This document shows, one piece after another, positions 55,436 through 64,000 of a DNA stretch of 64,000 nucleotides. Position 1 is the first letter of the stretch. Each line of letters begins with the position of its first letter. Position numbers and translations under genes: made by a program. Source of the DNA: Clostridia bacterium (GTDB lineage Bacteria; Bacillota; Clostridia; Oscillospirales; Acutalibacteraceae); assembly GCA_017421045.1 (NCBI GenBank), contig JAFQMC010000004.1, positions 1-64,000 of the forward strand. The letters are read 5' to 3'. The notes under the pieces are model-generated. The model had not been told where the DNA came from. It saw only the letters and a list, made by a program, of their open reading frames with translations, and made no database searches.

Positions 55436-56528
55436 AATATATGTGACACGTTCATCTATGCCCGATATGTCAGAATATGTGGAGGAAATTGCATCTATAT
55501 TCCAAAGCCACCTGCTGACAAATATGGGACCCAAACACGACGAACTTGCAAGCAACCTCACCGACTACCTTGAGGTTGAGCACATCTCTCTGTTTTCAAA
55601 CGGCCACATGGCGCTGGAACTTTGCCTTCAGGCACTCTCGCTTCAGGGTGAGGTCATCACTACTCCCTTCACCTTTGCCTCCACAACTCACGCCATTGTC
55701 CGCTCAGGACTCACCCCTGTTTTTTGCGATATAGATCCCGACACATATACCATCGACGTTAATAAAATCGAAGCCCTCATCACAGATAAAACCTGTGCCA
55801 TTGTGCCTGTGCACGTATACGGCAACCTCTGCGACACCGAGGCGATAGACAAAATCGCAAAGAAGTATAACCTGAAGGTTATCTACGATGCGGCTCACGC
55901 CTTCGGAGTGAAGCGAAACGGTGTGGGCGCAGGCTCTTTCGGCGATGCGTCCATGTTCAGCTTCCACGCAACAAAGGTTTTCAACACCGTTGAGGGAGGA
56001 GCTGTTTGCTACTCAAACCCTGCTATCGGCGACAAGCTCCACTGTCTTCGCAACTTCGGAATTCTCGATCAGGAGACCGTCTCCGATGTGGGTGCAAATG
56101 CAAAGATGAACGAATTTCAGGCGGCAATGGGACTTTGCAACCTGCGCCATATTGAAGAGGAAATCGCAAAGCGCAAGGCGGTGTGTGACCGCTATCGCAA
56201 GCATCTTGAAAACAAAGAGGGAATCAAGCTTTGCACCATCCCCTCCGATGTAACTCACAACTACGCATATTTCCCCGTGGTCTTTGACGAGACAAAACTC
56301 GGTAAAACCCGAAACGATATTTTTACGTCCCTCGCAAAAGAGAATATTTTTGCAAGAAAATACTTCTACCCGCTGGTGCAGGACTACGATTGCTACAAGG
56401 ACAGATACAGCTCCGACTCTACCCCCACAGCAAAGTATATTGCAAACAGGGTTCTGACTCTGCCTCTGTACGCCGACCTGCCCCTCGAAGAAGTTGACCG
56501 CATCTGCAGAATTATTCTGCAGGCTTAA
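55422..56528 (+). CDS. DegT/VioA-like sugar aminotransferase
   Basis: A 368-residue PLP enzyme: LLTNMGPKHDEL, TTPFTFASTTHAIV, PVHVYGNLCDTEAI, YDAAHAFGV, and SFHATKVFNTVEGG with the PLP lysine at 185. These segments match VioA, which converts dTDP-4-keto-6-deoxyglucose to dTDP-4-amino-4,6-dideoxyglucose. With rmlA and rmlB in the locus the substrate is available. The start at 55422 follows AGGTG and overlaps the ATP-grasp gene. Confidence 0.87.
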   Translation: MSNNKIYVTRSSMPDMSEYVEEIASIFQSHLLTNMGPKHDELASNLTDYLEVEHISLFSNGHMALELCLQALSLQGEVITTPFTFASTTHAIVRSGLTPVFCDIDPDTYTIDVNKIEALITDKTCAIVPVHVYGNLCDTEAIDKIAKKYNLKVIYDAAHAFGVKRNGVGAGSFGDASMFSFHATKVFNTVEGGAVCYSNPAIGDKLHCLRNFGILDQETVSDVGANAKMNEFQAAMGLCNLRHIEEEIAKRKAVCDRYRKHLENKEGIKLCTIPSDVTHNYAYFPVVFDETKLGKTRNDIFTSLAKENIFARKYFYPLVQDYDCYKDRYSSDSTPTAKYIANRVLTLPLYADLPLEEVDRICRIILQA

Positions 56529-56543
56529 TCCAAGGGTGATGAT

Positions 56544-57524
56544 ATGAACAAACCTTTAGTCAGTATAATAACTCCCTGCTACAACGGCGAAAAAACTGCC
56601 CACAGAATGATTGAATCTGTGCTTTCACAGACCTACTCCCCCATTGAATACATATTCATAAATGACGGCTCAACCGACGGCACCGAAGAGCTCTTCAAAT
56701 CCTATCTGCCGAAGTTTGAGGAAAAGGGCATCAAAGCCATATACCGCTATCAGGAAAACGCAGGTCAGTCTGCCGCCGTGAATCAGGGACTAAAGCTCTT
56801 CACGGGAGACTATCTGTCTTGGGCTGATGCAGATGATTTTCTGTTTCCCGATTCAGTAGAAAAACGAGTAAAGTTTTTGGAAGAACACAGAGAGTACGGC
56901 TGTGTGCAATCCGATGCATATATGGTCAAGGAAGAGAATCTCGACATACCGTATAAGCGAATCTCCGAAGGATTTCCCGACTCAGCAAAAGAGGATCAGT
57001 TTGAATTGTGCCTTTTAGGAAAATGTTACATCGGCGCAACTCATTGCTTCCTTGTGCGTAGGAGCGCTTTTATAGATTCAATCCCGACACTGGATATTTA
57101 TACCGGAAGAAAAGAGCAAAACTGGCAGTTGTTTTTACCGATATACTATAAATACAAACGCTACTTTATGAACGAGCCTCTATGCAGTTATGTTGTCTCT
57201 CCCAATAGTCACTCTCATTCAAAGCTTTCATATGAGAAAGCCATAGAGCGAACAGACGGCTATATTGACATCCTCTCGCATACTCTGGACAGCATAGACA
57301 TGCCACAGGATGAACGCAAGAAATACATGGACAAAGTGCTGAATATCTATGCCAGAAAGAAGCTGTATCTCGCGGTAGAAACCTCTGACAAAGAGCTTGC
57401 CAAGGAACAGCTCCGAATCCTCAAAGACATCGGCGCCGTGAAATTCCGCGACAAATTCGCTGCTGCCGCAGCTAAAAACAAAGTGATAAAAGCACTTTTT
57501 AAATTTGCAAGGAAAGTAATCTGA
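56544..57524 (+). CDS. GT2-family glycosyltransferase
   Basis: A 326-residue GT-A enzyme: [48 protein letters not shown]. It lies between the VioA-like gene and rmlA, so it may add the dTDP-amino sugar. Confidence 0.9.
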   Translation: MNKPLVSIITPCYNGEKTAHRMIESVLSQTYSPIEYIFINDGSTDGTEELFKSYLPKFEEKGIKAIYRYQENAGQSAAVNQGLKLFTGDYLSWADADDFLFPDSVEKRVKFLEEHREYGCVQSDAYMVKEENLDIPYKRISEGFPDSAKEDQFELCLLGKCYIGATHCFLVRRSAFIDSIPTLDIYTGRKEQNWQLFLPIYYKYKRYFMNEPLCSYVVSPNSHSHSKLSYEKAIERTDGYIDILSHTLDSIDMPQDERKKYMDKVLNIYARKKLYLAVETSDKELAKEQLRILKDIGAVKFRDKFAAAAAKNKVIKALFKFARKVI

Positions 57525-57561
57525 ATACACCGTTCAGATTCACATACAAGGAGTGAAGATA

Positions 57562-58446
57562 ATGAAAGGTATAATTCTCGCCGGCGGTGCCGGAACAAGA
57601 CTTTACCCTCTGACACAGGTCACCTCCAAACAGCTTCTGCCTGTTTACGACAAGCCCATGATTTTTTATCCACTGTCAACTCTGATGCTGGCAGGAATCA
57701 GAGATATCCTCATCATATCCACTCCCGAGGATACTCCCAACTTTGAGAGACTTCTCGGCGACGGCTCCCGCTACGGCATCAACCTTTCCTACAAGGTTCA
57801 GCCCTCACCCGACGGACTTGCTCAGGCATTTATTCTGGGTGAAGAGTTTATCGGCGACGACTGCTGTGCTATGATACTCGGCGACAATATCTTCTACGGA
57901 AACGGTCTGTCAAAGATTCTCAAAACCGCAAAGCGTGATGCCGAAAACGGCAAGGCTACAATCTTCGGCTACTACGTCAACGACCCCGAGCGTTTCGGAA
58001 TCGTTGAGTTTGACAGTGAGGGGAGAGTCCTCTCTGTTGAGGAAAAGCCTCAGAATCCCAAGTCAAACTACTGCATCACGGGTCTTTACTTCTACGACAA
58101 CCGCGTTTCGGAAATGGCGAAGAAAATAAAACCCTCAGCACGAGGGGAGCTTGAAATCACCGACATTAACCGCATGTATTTGGAATGTGAAAACCTGAAC
58201 GTCCAGATTATGGGCAGAGGCTATGCATGGCTTGACACAGGCACCATGGACTCTCTCATCGACGCTTCCAACTTCGTTCAGATAACCGAGACAAGACAGT
58301 CTCTGATGATATCCGTTCCTGAAGAAATAGCCTATGTAAACGGATGGATAAACACCGAAGAGTTGCTTAAAGCCGCCGAAATGTACGGCAAAAGCCCCTA
58401 CGGCGACTATCTCAAAAGAGTTGCTCAACATAAATACAGATATTGA
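57562..58446 (+). CDS. rmlA: Glucose-1-phosphate thymidylyltransferase
   Basis: A 294-residue nucleotidyltransferase with [35 protein letters not shown] and LGDNIFYG. It makes dTDP-glucose. The start at 57562 lies 8 bases after AAGGAG; a GTG three codons upstream is inside that site. First of rmlA-rmlC-rmlB. Confidence 0.95.
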   Translation: MKGIILAGGAGTRLYPLTQVTSKQLLPVYDKPMIFYPLSTLMLAGIRDILIISTPEDTPNFERLLGDGSRYGINLSYKVQPSPDGLAQAFILGEEFIGDDCCAMILGDNIFYGNGLSKILKTAKRDAENGKATIFGYYVNDPERFGIVEFDSEGRVLSVEEKPQNPKSNYCITGLYFYDNRVSEMAKKIKPSARGELEITDINRMYLECENLNVQIMGRGYAWLDTGTMDSLIDASNFVQITETRQSLMISVPEEIAYVNGWINTEELLKAAEMYGKSPYGDYLKRVAQHKYRY

Positions 58447-58467
58447 TTTTTTACACCGAGGTACACA

Positions 58468-59022
58468 ATGGGAAATTTCAGCTTTGAGAAAACTCCTATC
58501 GACGGAGTCTTTATAATAACCCCTAAGGTGTTCGGGGATAACCGCGGATACTTTATGGAAACCTACAAACAGTCGGATTTTGAAGAGGCGGGTATACACT
58601 GCAACTTCATTCAGGACAACCAGTCAAAGTCCCGCAGGGGCGTGCTCCGAGGTCTGCATTTTCAGAAGCAGTATCCTCAGGCAAAGCTTGTGCGTGTCAT
58701 CAAAGGCGAGGTCTACGACGTGGCTGTTGACCTGAGAAAATCAAGCCCCACCTTCGGAAAACACGTGGGAGTTCTGCTCTCTGAAGACAACAAAAAGCAG
58801 TTCTTCATTCCCCGTGGATTTGCCCACGGCTTCCTGGTGCTTTCCGAGGAAGCAGAGTTCGTCTATAAATGCGACAATCTGTATCATCCCGAGGATGAAG
58901 GCGGACTTATTTATAACGACAGTGAGGTTGGTATCAACTGGCCCGAAGCAGGAGAAATTCTCCTCAGCGACAAAGACAGAAACTTTCCCACACTCTCAGA
59001 GCTAAATTTTGCTTTTGAATAA
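58468..59022 (+). CDS. rmlC: dTDP-4-dehydrorhamnose 3,5-epimerase
   Basis: A 184-residue cupin with GVFIITPKVFGDNRGYFMET, QDNQSKSRRGVLRGLHFQ (catalytic His) and FIPRGFAHGFLVLSE. It converts dTDP-4-keto-6-deoxyglucose to the 4-keto-rhamnose form. Adjacent to rmlA and rmlB; rmlD is not found in the window. Confidence 0.94.
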   Translation: MGNFSFEKTPIDGVFIITPKVFGDNRGYFMETYKQSDFEEAGIHCNFIQDNQSKSRRGVLRGLHFQKQYPQAKLVRVIKGEVYDVAVDLRKSSPTFGKHVGVLLSEDNKKQFFIPRGFAHGFLVLSEEAEFVYKCDNLYHPEDEGGLIYNDSEVGINWPEAGEILLSDKDRNFPTLSELNFAFE

Positions 59023-59049
59023 ACTACAGACCCATCGGAGGTAAAATAT

Positions 59050-60069
59050 ATGAATATTCTTGTAACCGGCGGTGCCGGATTTATCGGCGCAAACTTTGTC
59101 TACTATGAGCTGAAAAACCATCCCGAGGACCGCATCGTGTGTCTTGACAAGCTCACCTACGCAGGCAATCTGCAGACCCTTGAAGAAGCGATGAAGAACG
59201 ATAACTTCCGCTTTGTAAAGGGCGACATTGCAGACCGCGACTGCGTATTCAGACTCTTTGAAGAGGAGAAGTTTGATATCGTTGTCAACTTCGCCGCAGA
59301 AAGCCACGTTGACCGCTCTGTGGAAAATCCCGAGATTTTCCTCAAGACCAACATTCTCGGCACACAGACTCTGATGGATGCCTGCAGAAAGTACGGCATC
59401 AAGAGATACCATCAGGTGTCCACCGACGAGGTTTACGGCGACCTGCCCCTTGACCGTCCCGACCTGTTCTTCACCGAGGAGACACCTATCCACACCTCTT
59501 CTCCCTACAGCGCATCCAAAGCCTCTGCAGATTTGCTGGTGCTTGCATACGCACGAACCTTCAAGCTTCCCGTGTCCATAACCCGTTGCTCCAACAACTA
59601 CGGCCCCTATCACTTCCCCGAAAAGCTCATTCCCCTTATGATCTCCCGTGCACTTGCAGACGAGAGCCTGCCTGTATACGGCAAGGGCGAGAATGTACGC
59701 GACTGGCTGTATGTTGAGGATCACTGCTCCGCCATCGACCTTGTTATCCGCAAGGGCCGTGAGGGCGAGGTATACAACATCGGCGGACACAACGAGCGCA
59801 CAAATTTAGAGGTTGTCAAGACCATCCTGAAACTCCTCTCAAAACCCGAGAGCCTCATCACCTACGTTACCGACAGACCCGGTCACGATATGCGCTACGC
59901 TATAGACCCCACCAAGATTCACACTGAACTTGGCTGGCTGCCCGAGACCACCTTCGACAAGGGTATCGAGCAAACTATCAAGTGGTATCTTGATAATGAA
60001 GACTGGTGGAAGAACATCCTTGAAGGCGACTACCAGAACTACTACGAAAGAATGTACAAAAACAGATAA
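59050..60069 (+). CDS. rmlB: dTDP-glucose 4,6-dehydratase
   Basis: A 339-residue extended [53 protein letters not shown] with YSASKAS, and [17 protein letters not shown]. It makes dTDP-4-keto-6-deoxyglucose, the branch point for rhamnose or 4-amino sugars. Confidence 0.96.
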   Translation: MNILVTGGAGFIGANFVYYELKNHPEDRIVCLDKLTYAGNLQTLEEAMKNDNFRFVKGDIADRDCVFRLFEEEKFDIVVNFAAESHVDRSVENPEIFLKTNILGTQTLMDACRKYGIKRYHQVSTDEVYGDLPLDRPDLFFTEETPIHTSSPYSASKASADLLVLAYARTFKLPVSITRCSNNYGPYHFPEKLIPLMISRALADESLPVYGKGENVRDWLYVEDHCSAIDLVIRKGREGEVYNIGGHNERTNLEVVKTILKLLSKPESLITYVTDRPGHDMRYAIDPTKIHTELGWLPETTFDKGIEQTIKWYLDNEDWWKNILEGDYQNYYERMYKNR

Positions 60070-60102
60070 TTACTTTAAATATTCACTATTGGAGGAATAA
60101 AC

Positions 60103-61236
60103 ATGGGAATTCAGTTATTTATGCCTAAATTCGATACAGAGGCTTGTCTTGAACAAATCAGAGAGTGCCTTGACAAAGGCTGGACGGGTATGGGCTTCAA
60201 GACAGTTGAGCTTGAGGAAAAATGGAAGGAATACACAGGACTTCCCAACGCCTACTACCTGAACTCCTCCACCGCAGGTCTGTATATGGCTTGCGACCTG
60301 TTCAGAATGGAGCTTGGCTGGGACGACAATTCTGAGGTAATCACCACCGCCCTGACCTTTATCTCCACCAACCACGCAATCATGCAGGCAGGACTGAAGC
60401 CTGTATTCGCAGATGTAGACGACACCCTCTGCCTCGACCCTGAATCAGTCAGAGAGAAAATAACCGAGAACACCAAGGCAATTATGTACGTTGGTATGGG
60501 CGGAAACGCAGGCCACTACTACGAGATTGTGAAAATCTGCAAAGAACACGGATTGGTGCTGATTCTGGATGCTGCTCATATGGCAGGTGCCAGAGTGAAC
60601 GGCGAAATCCCCGGCAAAGAAGCCGACGTTGTAGTCTACTCCTTCCAGGCGGTCAAGAACCTCCCCACTGCAGACAGCGGTATGATCTGCTTCAAAGAAA
60701 AGCGTTTTGACGACATTGCAAGAAAGTTTGCATGGCTCGGCATAAACAAGGACACCTATGCCAGAACAAGCGCAGGCGGTAACTACAAATGGAAGTATGA
60801 TGTTGAGTATGTAGGTCACAAGTACCACGGCAACTCCGTCATTGCTTCTATCGCACTGGTACAGCTGGATCATCTGGACGAGGACAACGCGTTCCGCAAC
60901 AGAGTTGCTCAGATGTACACCGAGGGCTTTGCTCCCTACAGTGACAAAATCGGACTTGTCACTATCCCCGAAAACTGTCAGACAAGCCGTCATCTCTTCC
61001 AGATTATCGTGGAGAACCGCGACGAGCTTCTTACCTATCTCAACAGCAAAGACATCTTCCCCGGTGTTCACTACATCGACAACACCAACTACCGTATGTA
61101 TGATTACGCCAAGGGCACCTGCCCCAAAGCAGAGTACTACAGCGAGCATATTCTCTCCCTGCCTCTGCACCTGAGACTTTCAGACGAAGATGTCCAGACC
61201 GTGATTGATGCGGTTGTTGAGTTTGTTACAAGATGA
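60103..61236 (+). CDS. DegT/DnrJ/EryC1-family aminotransferase
   Basis: A 377-residue PLP enzyme with the lysine at about 185 (SFQAVKNLPTADSG), DAAHMAGARV and ALTFISTNHAIMQAG. It differs clearly from the VioA-like gene at 55422, so it probably makes another amino sugar: a 3-amino dTDP sugar or, as with PglE, a UDP-4-amino sugar from the product of the dehydratase at 31861. Which one cannot be told. Confidence 0.85.
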   Translation: MGIQLFMPKFDTEACLEQIRECLDKGWTGMGFKTVELEEKWKEYTGLPNAYYLNSSTAGLYMACDLFRMELGWDDNSEVITTALTFISTNHAIMQAGLKPVFADVDDTLCLDPESVREKITENTKAIMYVGMGGNAGHYYEIVKICKEHGLVLILDAAHMAGARVNGEIPGKEADVVVYSFQAVKNLPTADSGMICFKEKRFDDIARKFAWLGINKDTYARTSAGGNYKWKYDVEYVGHKYHGNSVIASIALVQLDHLDEDNAFRNRVAQMYTEGFAPYSDKIGLVTIPENCQTSRHLFQIIVENRDELLTYLNSKDIFPGVHYIDNTNYRMYDYAKGTCPKAEYYSEHILSLPLHLRLSDEDVQTVIDAVVEFVTR

Positions 61237-62099
61237 CAAACACACAAAAAAACAACCCCCACAGAAAAAAACACACCCTTCGCAACGGCCTGCTGATTGT
61301 TCTGGCCGTTGTGCTGTTTGCAGGAATCTGCTTGGAGCTTTACCACAGCAACCGCACTATCTCAACCACCTGCTACACCATGGAAAGCGATAAGCTTGAG
61401 GGTAACTTCCGCATAGCGGTAGTCTCTGACCTGCACGGCAAGAAGTTTAAAGGTAACAACGAATACCTTTATCGGAAAATCCGTGATGAAAACCCTGACG
61501 TTATCCTTACAGTAGGGGACATTATCTCCCGCAACAGCCTGAAGGATTCCGACATGGAATATCTCTCGGAGGTTCTCCAGAATCTCTGCGACATCGCTCC
61601 CGTGTACTTTTCTCTTGGAAATCACGAGCGCAGTAACGACAGGTTTGACGACATCATAGATACCGTCAACGCTTCCGACGCAACCTTGCTCGAAAAAGAA
61701 TACACCGAACTCTTCACAAACGCAGGAAAAGTGCGCATCGGCGGTCTCAGCTACTATCGCAGATGGGACGAAGAAGCAAACACCTTTGTTTCAGATTTTG
61801 CGAATACGGAGGAAGCGTTCACCCTGCTTTTGTGCCACAATCCCGAGTTCTATTTATGGGGAATCAGGAACTATTCTCTTGACCTTACGGTAAGCGGTCA
61901 CACCCACGGAGGAATGATCCGCCTGCCCTTTCGGGGTGCTCTCTATGCCCCCGAGCAAGGGTGGTTCCCTGAATACGACAAAGGCTTATTCCATATGGAA
62001 AACGGCGCCCTCGCCGTATCGGCAGGACTTGGCTCCTCCCCTGAATTTATCCCAAGAATCAACAACCAACCTGAAATTCTCATAATCGATGTGACCTGA
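61233..62099 (+). CDS. Membrane-anchored metallophosphoesterase (YkuE-like)
   Basis: A 288-residue protein: one N-terminal helix (about 13-30), then a calcineurin-like domain facing outward: VVSDLHGKKF, LTVGDII, SLGNHERSND and SGHTHGGMIRLP. It may hydrolyse lipid-linked phosphate or a phosphodiester at the surface. It overlaps the preceding aminotransferase by four bases (ATGA), so it is part of the glycan transcript. Confidence 0.88.
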   Translation: MTNTQKNNPHRKKHTLRNGLLIVLAVVLFAGICLELYHSNRTISTTCYTMESDKLEGNFRIAVVSDLHGKKFKGNNEYLYRKIRDENPDVILTVGDIISRNSLKDSDMEYLSEVLQNLCDIAPVYFSLGNHERSNDRFDDIIDTVNASDATLLEKEYTELFTNAGKVRIGGLSYYRRWDEEANTFVSDFANTEEAFTLLLCHNPEFYLWGIRNYSLDLTVSGHTHGGMIRLPFRGALYAPEQGWFPEYDKGLFHMENGALAVSAGLGSSPEFIPRINNQPEILIIDVT

Positions 62100-62612
62100 A
62101 TGGACAACAGACCTCTTGAAATCGAATACAAATTCCTCATCCGTTTCCCGGATATAGCAAAGCTCCGCACTCAGCCCAGATACCGACGCGAAGAACTCCG
62201 TCAGCTTTATCTCCGCTTGCCTGACGGCACCGACTGCCGTATCCGCTCGCACAAGAACAGCGACGGCACACGGTTTGTCAAAACCTTCAAGCAAAGTATC
62301 ACGGGTATGACACGGATAGAAATCGAGTCAGAAATCACCGAGGAGGAGTTTCTGAGTCTCTCACAATATGCGAAGAAAAACCGCAACCCCATAGAGAAGA
62401 CCCGACACAGCTTTGAGCTTTTCGGCTTCACCTATGAGGTAGACGTGTTCCCATTCTGGCAGGACAGGGCCTTTCTGGAAATCGAGGTAGACTCCGAGGA
62501 CACTCACCCTCCCATCCCCGATTTCATTCAGGTGATAAAGGACATCAGCAGTGATATGCGATACCGCAACTCTGCCCTTGCCAAAGAGGTTATCACCGAA
62601 CCTCTCAGCTAA
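62100..62612 (+). CDS. CYTH-domain protein
   Basis: A 170-residue triphosphate tunnel enzyme fold beginning with the signature LEIEYKFLI (E-x-E-x-K), then QLYLRLPDGTDCRIRSH and FLEIEVDSED. CYTH proteins hydrolyse inorganic triphosphate or act as adenylate cyclases. It begins immediately after the phosphoesterase stop, so it is coupled. Role unknown. Confidence 0.85.
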   Translation: MDNRPLEIEYKFLIRFPDIAKLRTQPRYRREELRQLYLRLPDGTDCRIRSHKNSDGTRFVKTFKQSITGMTRIEIESEITEEEFLSLSQYAKKNRNPIEKTRHSFELFGFTYEVDVFPFWQDRAFLEIEVDSEDTHPPIPDFIQVIKDISSDMRYRNSALAKEVITEPLS

Positions 62613-62630
62613 GACATCAACAAAACACAC

Positions 62631-62674
62631 AAAACGCTCCGCAGTTTTCATTCTCTGCGGAGCGTTTTTATATA
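62631..62674. terminator. Terminator ending the glycan locus
   Basis: The 14-bp arms AAAACGCTCCGCAG (62631-62644) and 62655-62668 with a T tail. Convergent with the nucleotidyltransferase gene, so it probably works both ways. Confidence 0.9.
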
Positions 62675-62698
62675 TGTTTATCTCTATTTACTTATTTT

Positions 62699-63886
62699 TC
62701 AGTGTCCCGAGCCGATAGACTCTAAGAACTTCTGCTTCGTTGAAGCGCTGTCTGTGTCAAGCTCTGCGATCTCTTTCACACGGCTGAGCTTCTTGCCTGA
62801 GATGACACTGAATATGTGCCTTAGCCAGGCTATGGGAATAAGCAAAGGCTTGCCCTCAAACTTTGGATAGAGTCTGTATAGCTCGTACTTCGGCGGAAAT
62901 ACACGGCTGAGCAAAAGCCTCATGCGAGCACCTTTCCTGCCCTGAGACATTCGTGCATGCAGGGCTGTGGAGATGTTGCTTGTGTGCCCTAACTCGCCGA
63001 AGATTCCCCCTGAAAGAGTAAAGTCACACACCCGCCTGTATAAATCCTCGGGCAAGTCCTCCACCCAATTCGGCACATTGAGCGAAAACCATCTGTCGCA
63101 AAGATAAAGCACGGTGTTGAGAAATTTGTCAAGACCGCAGCTTCGAAGAATCCGTCTGACATTCTCAAAGTCTATCTCATCCCTGTGCGCCTTAATATAC
63201 AGGGCAATATCCAGATACATCCTGATACCTGCACCGCCGCCGTACACATGCTTTTCGATATGAGAGATAAGATAGCAAAGATGGAACTCATGCTCAAACA
63301 TCTTAGAGCCATCATTGCCGAAGGCAACTGTATGCCCCCAGATATCATCAAAGAACTCCTGTCCCTTTATCAGGGATACGTTAAGTGCAGTATGAAACTC
63401 GTAGTGTTCTCTGCCCTTTTTGTAGGCATTGACCACGCCCTCATCTGCAACGGAGTGGCTGAATCCCATATTTTTTAGCATTTCGCGAACGGGTTCTTCG
63501 TCCTCCTTGTGCACAATTATGTCCACATCGCCGAAGGTGCGAAGCTCCGACACAGGGTAGCAACTGCTCACCGTGAGACCTTTGAAGAGAATGTGCTCAA
63601 TGCCTTCTGAGCTGAGCTTCCTGCACAGCGAAATCGCCGCCGTCTCTCTGTTAATCATCTGCATAACGGTGCGGTCATAAGCCTTTGACAGCTCTGCCCG
63701 GGTGCTATCCGAAAACTTGTGTCCCAGAGTATTTGCCATATGCCAGACGATGCCCTGCACGCTGTGACGCTTTGCAAGGGCCAGAAGCTCCCCTTCGTCC
63801 ACACCTGTTGTATTCAGTTTTACTTCCTTACTGCCCGTGACAAATCCGCGAAGCAGTTCAATAAAATAGGTTTCTGTAATATTCAA
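62699..63886 (-). CDS. Nucleotidyltransferase-family protein (uncharacterised NTP_transf_5 type)
   Basis: A 395-residue protein with the pol-beta-like core GIEHILFKGLTVSSCYP followed by LRTFGDVDIIVHKED, the G-D-x-D metal motif. This family is common next to capsule and secreted-peptide genes and has no assigned reaction. The TTG start at 63886 lies behind AGGAGAAGG. It follows the partial membrane gene on the minus strand by 11 bases. Confidence 0.82.
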   Translation of the reverse strand: MNITETYFIELLRGFVTGSKEVKLNTTGVDEGELLALAKRHSVQGIVWHMANTLGHKFSDSTRAELSKAYDRTVMQMINRETAAISLCRKLSSEGIEHILFKGLTVSSCYPVSELRTFGDVDIIVHKEDEEPVREMLKNMGFSHSVADEGVVNAYKKGREHYEFHTALNVSLIKGQEFFDDIWGHTVAFGNDGSKMFEHEFHLCYLISHIEKHVYGGGAGIRMYLDIALYIKAHRDEIDFENVRRILRSCGLDKFLNTVLYLCDRWFSLNVPNWVEDLPEDLYRRVCDFTLSGGIFGELGHTSNISTALHARMSQGRKGARMRLLLSRVFPPKYELYRLYPKFEGKPLLIPIAWLRHIFSVISGKKLSRVKEIAELDTDSASTKQKFLESIGSGH

Positions 63887-63897
63887 TATACCTTCTC

Positions 63898-64000
63898 CTA
63901 TTCATTAACTGAGGTTTTTCTTCTTCTGAAGGGTTTTAGCACAAGGGATTTTTCCTCTTTGTTAAGTCCGAATATCATCAGCGACACCACAAGGGCAACA
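63898..64000 (-). CDS. C-terminal end of a membrane protein, probably an oligosaccharide flippase (5' truncated)
   Basis: An open frame enters from the right edge and ends at TAG (63898-63900), giving 33 residues. It is a hydrophobic helix (VALVVSLMIFG), then LNKEEKSLVLKPF and a basic tail RRRK. This ending is common in Wzx-type flippases (MOP family). It precedes the nucleotidyltransferase gene by 11 bases. Confidence 0.55.
   Translation of the reverse strand, partial: VALVVSLMIFGLNKEEKSLVLKPFRRRKTSVNE

Overview
The window looks like chromosome of a Gram-positive, probably strictly anaerobic gut-type Clostridia (Oscillospirales/Ruminococcaceae-like). The reasons are a class B sortase with a matching sorting-signal protein, a LytR-CpsA-Psr protein, a split two-subunit transketolase, type III pantothenate kinase, an ECF-type vitamin transporter S component, both GlnRS and GluRS, and AGGAGG-type ribosome binding sites with TTGACA/TATAAT promoters. 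No tRNA, rRNA, CRISPR array, insertion sequence or prophage was seen. This placement is an inference from gene content, not a database match.

Region 1 (1-9.6 kb): end of an unknown gene, a sortase substrate plus sortase plus LCP wall module, a metal-responsive ArsR/HMA/P-type ATPase efflux operon with a clear operator, an AraC regulator, a lipoprotein with a ComEC-like metallo-beta-lactamase domain, an FkbM methyltransferase and a thioredoxin-like protein. Region 2 (9.7-19.9 kb): transketolase subunits, a coaX / ECF S component (PanT-like) / birA cofactor operon, a flavin reductase, and a minus-strand run gltX-glnS-SDR-cohesin-like anchor protein-HdeD-like protein. Region 3 (20-33.8 kb): two A+T-richer accessory patches, each next to a small XRE regulator (20.0-21.6 and 28.0-29.9 kb), around secA, a PBP2-class transpeptidase with an FHA-FtsW fusion, glmS, and a membrane-anchored WbpM/PglF-type sugar dehydratase.

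Region 4 (34-62.6 kb, all plus strand) is one large surface-glycan locus. It has an initiating phosphoglycosyltransferase, five further glycosyltransferases, a uronic-acid pathway (TviB-like dehydrogenase and TviC/WbpP-like epimerase), a dTDP-sugar pathway (rmlABC and two DegT-family aminotransferases), an EpsG-type polymerase, a Wzx-type flippase and a pyruvyltransferase. Unusually, it also carries many amide- or peptide-bond-forming enzymes: a D-Ala-D-Ala-ligase-type ATP-grasp, a MurF-like ligase, an asparagine-synthetase-like enzyme without the glutaminase cysteine, two TupA-like ATP-grasp proteins, another ATP-grasp next to a PLP enzyme, and a CapA-like protein. The best reading is an exopolysaccharide or wall glycan decorated with amino acids or a short peptide (teichuronopeptide-like). 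This is the most interesting system in the window. The locus is compositionally mosaic, with A+T-richer blocks between G+C-richer ones.

Region 5 (61-64 kb): a membrane-anchored metallophosphoesterase, a CYTH protein, and on the minus strand a nucleotidyltransferase and the tail of a membrane protein that resembles a flippase.
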